Of a stretch of 64,000 bases of DNA, positions 51,914-58,984 are shown piece after piece. The position numbers and the translations under genes are program-made. The notes below the pieces were generated by a model, which did not search any database, was not told the DNA's origin, and saw only the letters and a list, made by a program, of their open reading frames with translations. The DNA is from Bacteroidales bacterium (GTDB lineage Bacteria > Bacteroidota > Bacteroidia > Bacteroidales > UBA4417). The stretch's first letter is position 1. Every line of letters starts with the position of its first letter. The stretch lies in the NCBI GenBank assembly GCA_016707705.1, contig JADJHD010000025.1, positions 1-64,000 on the forward strand. The letters run 5' to 3'.

Positions 51914-52041
51914 CATTGATGTGTAGTGATTCGTGTTATTTGGGTGCGAATAAAAGGCTGCGAAAGTAAACTAATATTATATTCTGTAAATAAATAATGA
52001 TTTACGTTGAGTAATTTATTTCGATTCTAAATGAAAAAAAT

Positions 52042-52401
52042 ATGGATTGCACTATAAATGTGAGATTTATGAAAATACTTGCAGAGAAAAAAATTTCTCA
52101 GGTTGAGTATGCCAAGAAGATAGGAACATCCAGGGCCAATATCAGCAATTGGGCGACTCATAAAAGTGCAGTGCCCCTGGACAGGATTATTGAGCTATTT
52201 GGTAATTTCCCGGATGTGGATATCGAATGGCTCTTAACTGGGAAGGATAGACAAAATAAGCCAGAACTACCACAAAAGGAATTTACTGGTTTAGTTCAAG
52301 ATCAAAATATAGATGACAAGGATTATATAATACAGCTACAAAGAGAGGTAATTTTCTTGCAACAGAGGGAACTGTCAAGGTACAAGCAACAAGTTGGTTA
52401 A
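52042..52401 (+). CDS. cI-like phage repressor (XRE HTH)
   Basis: 119 residues. An XRE-type HTH is clear: SQVEYAKKIGTSRANISNWA (residues 19-38) with the recognition helix RANISNWATHKSAVP. The remaining ~60 residues are polar with a coiled-coil-like C-terminus (QREVIFLQQRELSRYKQQ), not a LexA-type peptidase, so RecA-triggered self-cleavage is not evident. It would repress the divergent Cro-like gene. It is the only plus-strand phage gene and stops just before the tRNA-like fragments. Confidence 0.8.
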   Translation: MDCTINVRFMKILAEKKISQVEYAKKIGTSRANISNWATHKSAVPLDRIIELFGNFPDVDIEWLLTGKDRQNKPELPQKEFTGLVQDQNIDDKDYIIQLQREVIFLQQRELSRYKQQVG

Positions 52402-52488
52402 GCATAAACCCATCAAAAAAAAGGATAAAACGAGAGATTCTCTGAAATAATCTAAAGTTAGTGAATTAAAAATATGGCCTAAACAAGT

Positions 52489-52514
52489 GGACTCGAACTA
52501 CTTGGTTCGAGTCC
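52489..52514. other. Perfect inverted repeat with tRNA T-arm-like words
   Basis: GGACTCGAAC (52489-52498) and GTTCGAGTCC (52505-52514) form a perfect 10-bp stem. The right arm contains TTGGTTCGAGTCCAA, which resembles a tRNA T-arm. It may be a relic of an attachment or tRNA fragment, about 100 bases from the better fragment at 52611. Confidence 0.45.
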
Positions 52515-52610
52515 AATCCGGGACGGCAACGGGACAAACATAGTGAAAAATGATTTTTTAAATAATTGCAATTCAATTAGTTATAAACCAAAAAAGGTAA
52601 AATAAGAATC

Positions 52611-52635
52611 ACTGGTTCGAATCCAGTACAACGCA
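52611..52635 (+). other. tRNA 3'-end-like fragment, candidate attachment site
   Basis: ACTGG-TTCGAAT-CCAGT is a perfect five-bp T-arm with a canonical seven-base loop, followed by ACAACGC-A, a 3' acceptor strand. No D-arm or anticodon arm is found upstream, so it is not a complete tRNA. The orientation (3' end facing right) is the pattern expected when an element integrates into a tRNA and leaves a 3' fragment on one side. The intact tRNA would be at the other end, outside the window to the left. Confidence 0.45.
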
Positions 52636-52641
52636 CAAAAC

Positions 52642-52676
52642 AAAGGCAGCCTTTTGGACTGCCTTTGTTGTTTTAA
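52642..52676. terminator. Bidirectional terminator right of the tRNA-like fragment
   Basis: AAAGGCAG (52643-52650) and CTGCCTTT (52658-52665) form a strong stem, followed by TGTTGTTTT on the plus strand. On the minus strand it follows the stop codon of the polyferredoxin gene. It probably terminates the tRNA on one side and the polyferredoxin gene on the other. Confidence 0.7.
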
Positions 52677-54586
52677 AACTTAAACGGATTCTCAAACTTC
52701 TTCACCGACTTATCCGGATAATGAACCAGGAATTCGGGAGCCTTTAAAAGCTTGTTGATCTTTTCTGTATCGGTTATTGACGGGACATACCAGATTTTAA
52801 TTCCGGGTTCCATTCCGCTTAATACCATCTGGAATCTTACCACTCCGTCATCATTGGAGAGATGTGATATCAGGTAGGGAATCCATTCCTGCATTTCTGG
52901 ACTAATGATTTCCTGAGTTGGCAGCATTATAGTCTTCAACTCTGACTCCTTATAGGTATCGTATTTATTGAATGAAACATCCTGAGGCTCCAGGAATTCA
53001 GTAAGGAATTCCTCCTTTGGAAGTGAACTGTATTTGAGATCCTTTCTGTTCACCATGAAATCGAGTTCCACTTCAACCTTATCATCTCCCTCTCCAAAAA
53101 TGACTTTTTTCTGCTCAATGGAGGCTTCAATGGTTTTTGGATTGATAAGAGTGGTATCGTAGAAAACTCTCGCATGTATGGGTTCTCCGAAAGAAGTCTC
53201 TACTGCCAGAATCCCTTTCTGAAGACTGAGTACATCAATTAGAAGGGATTGATCCTTTGGATCAAAACAGCGGTCGATTCCAAGACTAACTGTTTGAATA
53301 ACACCCACTGATACCGATGGAACTGCCAGATAACTTGCAAAAGGACGGAAGATTGCAGCCTTCAGAAGTTCCGGATTGGTCAGGCTGGCATCATAATACA
53401 CACGTACTTTGTGATGTTTTACATAAGTTTCAACACCCAGTACCCCTTTCACTTCCTTCATCTGATTGGCAAAAGCCCTGGAGCTGCCAAAACATTTGAT
53501 GTTCTTGAGTCCTGACATTTCAAAGATTTCTGCCTTCTTTAACTGTTCCGTGGTAGTCCAGCGCTCACTGATTGTAGGCAACTCATATCTTGAAGAAAAG
53601 AAGAGGGCTGCAGCAATGAGAACAATAACAGCAACAGCCGGCAGCCATTTCATGCTACGCTTGTTGATGGTAAGGGCACCTTTTTCAGGACATTTAGCAA
53701 CACAATCAACACAGAGGTGGCAGTCTATATGATTGACAGTTTTAACCGTTGAAATTTCCAGCGCCATGGGGCATTTCTTGTCGCAGATCTTGCAATTGGT
53801 GCATATTTCCTCATTTCTGGAAATTCTCAATGGAGGGAAAATCAGGAAGCGGAGTGTGGTAGCCTCAAGGATGAAGCCCATTAAACATAAGGCTCCGAGT
53901 AACCATACCCAACTGATATCCAGGGAAAGTGCCTGGTTAAGAAGTACCCACAATAAACTTAGGGTAACAGCAGGAAGGGCATAAACAGCAATATTGGTAA
54001 TGGCTCCCAGCGGACAAAGGTATTTACACCAGAATTGCCTGATAAAGAAGGAACCTACAACTGTCAGCAACAAGGCCGGCAATGCAAAATACCAGACTAC
54101 ATCGCCTGAAAAGCCTGTAAGAGATGCATAGAAAGGGTCAAACTTCCTGCAGAATAATTCACTGCTGGTTATGGAATAATAGAAAGTAACGAATAACAAG
54201 GCATATTTAAGAACTCTCAGATACTTATCTGCAGCTCCCTTGAGGGTAATCTGAAGCTTGAGTTTTCTTGCTCTTTGTCCAAGCCATTCTGTGAGGGTTC
54301 CCAAAGGACAGATATAGCTGCAAAAGAGTTTGCTCAGTATCAATACAGCAAGGAACAGCGCCAGTCCCATGGAGATTTGCACAGTGGTCATGGAACAGGT
54401 AAGGGTATTGCTGTTAAAGAAACTGCCAAGGGCCTGCATGCCTCCAAATGGACAATACGCTTCAAAATCAGCCATATAGGAGCGGTCGAAAATTGGCCTG
54501 AGAAGCATATAGGCGAGGAGTACCATTATGCCCCACTGAAGGATAAGCCTTAAAGAATTGGGTCTGCGATTTCGTTTTGCCGCCAT
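52673..54586 (-). CDS. NapH-like 4Fe-4S polyferredoxin membrane protein with degenerate HMA domains
   Basis: 637 residues from the second Met (MAAKRNRRPN); a start seven residues earlier is possible. Several membrane helices with CysPro motifs (YCPFGGMQ, SYICPLGTL, KYLCPLGAI), then two 4Fe-4S sites (CTNCKICDKKCP and CHLCVDCVAKCP) around residues 262-300, as in NapH/CcoG-type electron-transfer proteins. The C-terminal ~300 residues contain two heavy-metal-associated-like repeats (KNIKCFGSSRAFANQMKEV, GIDRCFDPKDQSLL) that lack CxxC and so have lost the usual metal site. The combination of electron transfer with HMA-like domains is unusual and its partner is unknown. It is the first gene right of the island. 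Confidence 0.85.
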   Translation of the reverse strand: MAAKRNRRPNSLRLILQWGIMVLLAYMLLRPIFDRSYMADFEAYCPFGGMQALGSFFNSNTLTCSMTTVQISMGLALFLAVLILSKLFCSYICPLGTLTEWLGQRARKLKLQITLKGAADKYLRVLKYALLFVTFYYSITSSELFCRKFDPFYASLTGFSGDVVWYFALPALLLTVVGSFFIRQFWCKYLCPLGAITNIAVYALPAVTLSLLWVLLNQALSLDISWVWLLGALCLMGFILEATTLRFLIFPPLRISRNEEICTNCKICDKKCPMALEISTVKTVNHIDCHLCVDCVAKCPEKGALTINKRSMKWLPAVAVIVLIAAALFFSSRYELPTISERWTTTEQLKKAEIFEMSGLKNIKCFGSSRAFANQMKEVKGVLGVETYVKHHKVRVYYDASLTNPELLKAAIFRPFASYLAVPSVSVGVIQTVSLGIDRCFDPKDQSLLIDVLSLQKGILAVETSFGEPIHARVFYDTTLINPKTIEASIEQKKVIFGEGDDKVEVELDFMVNRKDLKYSSLPKEEFLTEFLEPQDVSFNKYDTYKESELKTIMLPTQEIISPEMQEWIPYLISHLSNDDGVVRFQMVLSGMEPGIKIWYVPSITDTEKINKLLKAPEFLVHYPDKSVKKFENPFKF

Positions 54587-54808
54587 GATTATTTTTTTGA
54601 AGATCAAACCGTTGATGCGATTGAGTTATTTGCCTTGATTTTATATGGAATGCAATATTTAGTCTGCATTCCTGTTTTTGGGATGACGAAGTTAAGGAAA
54701 GCGAATAAGCCTTACTTAGCTGTTTTCAATTTAGAATAATTCCACCTAAAGCCTGTTCAAAAGTCTATAAGCCGGAAATTGTTACCTTTGTATCCTATCG
54801 AAGTAAGC

Positions 54809-55921
54809 ATGCGTCAACCCATGAATTCAAGGCTTTTTTCCATATTCGTTATTCTGCTTTCCTTGCAGATAAGTCCTTCTTTTGCTCAATTGCAAAAGGT
54901 TTCGAAGATGGATGAAATGGCAGCACAGCGAAAAACAGAAAGCAGGCGCGGTAACTCTGCAGTGAGGGTTATGTTTTATAATGTAGAGAATTTGTTTGAC
55001 GTGGTGGATGATAGTCTAACCACTGACGAAGAATACACACCGACCGGAAAGAGAGCCTGGACTTTTACGAAGTTTCAGCGCAAAATCAATAATCTGTCCA
55101 AGGTTGTGATCAGGACCGGAGGCTGGGAAGGCCCTGAGATCATTGGATTGTGTGAGGTTGAAAACCGCTATGTGCTTACTGATCTTACCCGGAATTCGCC
55201 ACTCAAGAATTTTGGATATCGGATTATCCACAAGGATTCACCGGATCCGAGGGGCATTGATGTTGCATTGCTTTACCTGCCTGAAAAGTTTTCACCTGTT
55301 GAAACTGAATACATTCCCATTCGCTACCCTTTTGATTCCAGAGCCCGCACCAGAGATATTCTTTATGTAAAAGGTGTTGTTTTGGACAGAGATACTGTTC
55401 ACTTTTTTGTCAACCACTGGCCTTCGCGGTTTGGCGGATATACTGCCACTATCCCCAAACGCAACTATGTGGCGAGTGTGCTAAAACATAAGGTGGATTC
55501 ATTACTCAATATGGATGCCGATGCCAAAATCCTTATCATGGGTGATTTTAATGATGAGGCAACAGATGAAAGCATTACAAAGGTGCTTGGGGCAGGTTCT
55601 GATTCCCTCTGTCAAACTCCCGGTAAACTCTATAATATGATGTCAGGGGCAGGATGCAGCTGGGAAAGAGGCTCCATAAAAGACAAGGAACTTTGGATAA
55701 CGATAGATCAATTTATAGTTTCACCGGGTTTGATAACTGATAATGCTCATTTATCGACAACTCCCCATTCCGTTCACATACTTGATGCACCATTTCTGCT
55801 TCAGGATGATGATGTCTGGTTCGGGAAAAAGTCATTTCGAACTTACAATGGGCTGAAATACCTTGGCGGTTTCAGTGATCATCTGCCTATTTATATGGAC
55901 CTGTTTTACCCTTCAAATTAA
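54809..55921 (+). CDS. Secreted endonuclease/exonuclease/phosphatase (EEP) family protein
   Basis: 370 residues from ATG at 54809; a second ATG at 54821 is equally plausible. An N-terminal signal peptide (FSIFVILLSLQISPSFAQ) precedes an EEP fold: VMFYNVENLFDV (first motif), EIIGLCEVENRYVLTDL, VNHWPSRFGG, ILIMGDFNDEATDES and the final GGFSDHLPIYMDL. Asn, Glu, Asp and His residues of the EEP active site are present, so phosphodiesterase activity (nuclease or other) is likely. Location in periplasm or outside. It is convergent neither with its left nor right neighbour; a DUF192 gene follows after six bases, so they may be cotranscribed. Confidence 0.88.
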   Translation: MRQPMNSRLFSIFVILLSLQISPSFAQLQKVSKMDEMAAQRKTESRRGNSAVRVMFYNVENLFDVVDDSLTTDEEYTPTGKRAWTFTKFQRKINNLSKVVIRTGGWEGPEIIGLCEVENRYVLTDLTRNSPLKNFGYRIIHKDSPDPRGIDVALLYLPEKFSPVETEYIPIRYPFDSRARTRDILYVKGVVLDRDTVHFFVNHWPSRFGGYTATIPKRNYVASVLKHKVDSLLNMDADAKILIMGDFNDEATDESITKVLGAGSDSLCQTPGKLYNMMSGAGCSWERGSIKDKELWITIDQFIVSPGLITDNAHLSTTPHSVHILDAPFLLQDDDVWFGKKSFRTYNGLKYLGGFSDHLPIYMDLFYPSN

Positions 55922-55927
55922 TACCTG

Positions 55928-56464
55928 ATGAAGAAGAAAATAACACTGTTTAGGATTGCCTTAAGCCTGATTTTGATAACAATTCTGTCGATGTCGGCAT
56001 TGCTGGTTTTCTTCCGTCCATCCAATAAGCCCATTCGTAAAGTGATTCCTTATACTGATACTGTTACAGAAACTCCTAATCCTGTTTTCAGGAAAGATGG
56101 AGAATTGATTTTCCGGAAGGATGGAAAGGCTGATAAAGCGCTGAAGATAGACATTGAAATAGCCGATGATGAACCTGAGCGCATTCAGGGACTAATGTAC
56201 CGCGACAGCATGCCTGAGTTTGCCGGAATGCTTTTCTTGTTTCCAATTGAAGAACCACTGGATTTCTGGATGAAGAATACCCATATCTCACTTGATATTA
56301 TGTATGTGAACAGCGATCGGCGCATTGTGAGCATCGCTTCCAACACAATTCCCTATTCGCAGGAACAAATACCTTCGATTAAGCCCGCACAGTATGTAGT
56401 TGAGGTAAATGCAGGCTTCGTTGCACGACATGGCATTAAGGAAGGAGACTATATCCAGTTCTAG
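55928..56464 (+). CDS. DUF192 family protein
   Basis: 178 residues. An N-terminal membrane anchor (LFRIALSLILITILSMSALLV) precedes the DUF192 signature: IADDEPERIQGLMYRDSMPE, GMLFLFPIEEPLDFWMKNTHIS and MYVNSDRRIVSIASN, ending VEVNAGFVARHGIKEGD. The family is widely conserved in bacteria; its biochemical role is unknown. It is six bases after the EEP gene and convergent with the ComEC gene 33 bases away. Periplasmic or membrane-associated location is expected. Confidence 0.88.
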   Translation: MKKKITLFRIALSLILITILSMSALLVFFRPSNKPIRKVIPYTDTVTETPNPVFRKDGELIFRKDGKADKALKIDIEIADDEPERIQGLMYRDSMPEFAGMLFLFPIEEPLDFWMKNTHISLDIMYVNSDRRIVSIASNTIPYSQEQIPSIKPAQYVVEVNAGFVARHGIKEGDYIQF

Positions 56465-56497
56465 TCGAAAATCTGCAAATCAATATTAATTTTTCTC

Positions 56498-58648
56498 TCA
56501 ATAAATATCAAGCATAAGGGCGCCCTCATCCCTTAGATTAATCATTTCTACACTGTTTTCCGTCACCGATTCTTGCCATTTATTGCATCGGAATGCAGAG
56601 TTACTGCAATCAAGAATTATTCGACTGGACATAAAAGCAGTGTTTAGTTTTTTGTATTCCGCATAGATATTTCCTGTAATAAACAGATTGTCGAGCTGTA
56701 TCTTTCTTTTCCCAGCGGGTATATCAGGCAGTTGATAAAGGATGAAATTTCTGCTTTGTCCAAATTGAGTATAGCTACCACATGAAACGGTGTCAATTTT
56801 CAACCGGAGCTTCTCGGAGAAGTAAGGTTTGAACAAGCCTGAATACTCAATATTCTTTACACCCAATTCAATGAGTCCCGGCAGAACGGTTTGTTCCATC
56901 AATTTTTGATTCGACAATAATCCGGTATCGGCAGTTATCAGGCAGTCGGTCCCCTTAATCCATGCGATGGCAGTATGTTTGTTAATACTAAAGGCCATGA
57001 TTTTCTGCTGTTCAACAGCTTTGATTTTATGGACAGAACCCACCGCCAGGGCGAACAATAGAAATGCGAAGGCAGCGAAAAGAGCCAGCTTATGTTTGGT
57101 GTGTATGAAAACTATTGCAGAAACAATCAAAGCATAAAGCAGCAGTAGTTGGGGCATTCCTATGTAAACCGGCTGAATCAGGGCAAAAGGCAACTTGTCG
57201 ATTACCGATGTTATAAGGAAAAGCAGTTTTAGCATCCAGCTGGTTATGAGTCCAAAGAAACCGGAAATAATGGGTATGAATGAAAAGATCAGTATTGCCA
57301 TGCCTGAGTAGATGATGAGGTTTGAAAGTGGGATTACAAGCAGGTTTGCCGGCAGAAAATAGGTTGGAAACTGATGAAAGAAATAAAGTGTGATGGGTAC
57401 TGTTGAAATCTGGGCAACCAGTGTCATTGCTATGAGGCTCCATATCTTATCCATCCATTTCCATCTGAATTCAATGATGGAGTAGAGAGGTTCATGCATC
57501 AGTACAATCCCCAGGACAGCCAGATAACTGAAGAGGAAACCGATATTTGTAACAAGGTAAGGATCAAAAACCAGCAGGAAAAAGGCAGAAGCTGCGAGTG
57601 CATTTATGATATGCATGTTTCGATCACCCAGTTTGCCCAGTAATACAAAACTGAACATGGTTGCAGCCCTTAGAGCAGCCGGAGATAGCCCTGTTATCAA
57701 GGCATAAAACCAGATAATCAATAGAATAATTATGGTTTTTATCAGTTGATGCCGGGGTTTCTTATTCAGGAAGGATAGCACGAAATTCAGGACGAGATAT
57801 AGAATCCCCACATGCAATCCGGAAATGCCAAGAATGTGAACTACTCCTGAGTGCGAAAATTCGGAGCGGGTTTCATAGTCCAGCCAATCATCCTGTCCCA
57901 GAATCAATGCTGCAGCAACCGCATATTCCTTACCGCCGATATTGCTTTCGGCCATTCTCTTCAGCAGATAGCTTTTAACCTGAATTGAAATTCCTTTTAA
58001 GTCTGATGTACTTCGACAGGGAAGTAGTTTCCATTTACCAGTTTCTAGAAAGAGTTGATGGTAAACAGATTGTGTTGCCATATACTGCCTGTAATCGAAA
58101 GTCCCGGGATTGGAAGGGGGAGGAATCAGTTTTGCTTTCTGCCTTATCAGGATCCAGTCGCCGTAATTGGGAATAGTTTGGGCTTGTTGTTTCTTTGAGA
58201 GGTAAATCAGGATTTTGCCCATTGATGGCTCAAGGCTGCCGGTTTTACCACAAAAATGAACCTGAACCTGAAGCTTCCATGTTTTTTCTTTTTCCTGATG
58301 CTCTTCCGTGACCCTGGCGAGTAGCAGATCATACGGCCTGTTTGAAAAATGGGAGGGGGTTTGTTGTTCCCAGTTTTGCTGAACCACAAATAATCCCAGT
58401 ACAAGCAGGGTAAGACTGATTCCAGCACCATGCATCCAGCGCTTGTGGTAGTTTTGATTTAGATTTTGATTGAGGATCAGGAAGAAGGACACAAGAAACA
58501 ATGCCAACAGAATGATCGGCAGAAAGGGAATTGGGAACTGAAGGTTAATCGCCAGAATAATGCCGGCCAGCAATGGACAAAGTAACCTGAGCATTGGTAA
58601 TTGATGAAGAAATGACATAGCTGAAATAAAATTGAAATTCCACTCCAA
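56498..58648 (-). CDS. ComEC/Rec2-type DNA uptake channel protein
   Basis: 716 residues with many membrane helices. The N-terminal part has an OB-like external domain. The Competence domain shows HSGVVHILGISGLHVGILYL, GLSPAALRAATMFSFVLLG and a series of TM helices to about residue 520. The C-terminal ~190 residues form a beta-lactamase-like end that looks truncated or degenerate (TADTGLLSNQKLM, no complete HxHxDH motif). It would form the inner-membrane channel for single-stranded DNA uptake. A start at the second or third Met (residues 11 or 19) is possible. Confidence 0.9.
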   Translation of the reverse strand: MEWNFNFISAMSFLHQLPMLRLLCPLLAGIILAINLQFPIPFLPIILLALFLVSFFLILNQNLNQNYHKRWMHGAGISLTLLVLGLFVVQQNWEQQTPSHFSNRPYDLLLARVTEEHQEKEKTWKLQVQVHFCGKTGSLEPSMGKILIYLSKKQQAQTIPNYGDWILIRQKAKLIPPPSNPGTFDYRQYMATQSVYHQLFLETGKWKLLPCRSTSDLKGISIQVKSYLLKRMAESNIGGKEYAVAAALILGQDDWLDYETRSEFSHSGVVHILGISGLHVGILYLVLNFVLSFLNKKPRHQLIKTIIILLIIWFYALITGLSPAALRAATMFSFVLLGKLGDRNMHIINALAASAFFLLVFDPYLVTNIGFLFSYLAVLGIVLMHEPLYSIIEFRWKWMDKIWSLIAMTLVAQISTVPITLYFFHQFPTYFLPANLLVIPLSNLIIYSGMAILIFSFIPIISGFFGLITSWMLKLLFLITSVIDKLPFALIQPVYIGMPQLLLLYALIVSAIVFIHTKHKLALFAAFAFLLFALAVGSVHKIKAVEQQKIMAFSINKHTAIAWIKGTDCLITADTGLLSNQKLMEQTVLPGLIELGVKNIEYSGLFKPYFSEKLRLKIDTVSCGSYTQFGQSRNFILYQLPDIPAGKRKIQLDNLFITGNIYAEYKKLNTAFMSSRIILDCSNSAFRCNKWQESVTENSVEMINLRDEGALMLDIY

Positions 58649-58984
58649 TAGAAACTGGAAAGAAACCAGGAAGTCTTCGGGGATGGGAATAATTAATAAC
58701 TAAATACTTATATATAATTAAATGGTAATCTTAGCCGGAAAATCTTTTTCTTAACGTGCTATACAAAGGTAATCACTGATTCTTTATTTTCTTTGTTACT
58801 TCCTTTAAAAGAAATGAACAGACCGTAACTGGCGGATGTAAACTTGGAACATCATAAAATGCTCTTTGCAATTGTAAGAAGAGTAATAGATGAAAAACCT
58901 GTTTCTGGATCTGGATTTAAGCACAACATAAATCATCCATAGTTTGGCACTAGACTGCATTAGTCAGGCCATTTTTCTCTGCAC
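58649..58984. other. Gene-free interval
   Basis: About 336 bases between the ComEC start and the stop of the M1 peptidase gene. AT-rich, no sustained reading frame or clear terminator. It is the probable promoter region of the minus-strand ComEC gene. Confidence 0.4.

Noticed and set aside
52480..52640. A complete tRNA gene
   Set aside because: Only T-arm and acceptor-like parts are present; no D-arm, anticodon arm or matching 5' acceptor strand is found.
37000..52640. A phage integrase or transposase
   Set aside because: No protein with tyrosine- or serine-recombinase or DDE motifs was found in this block; one could be encoded beyond the island part visible here.
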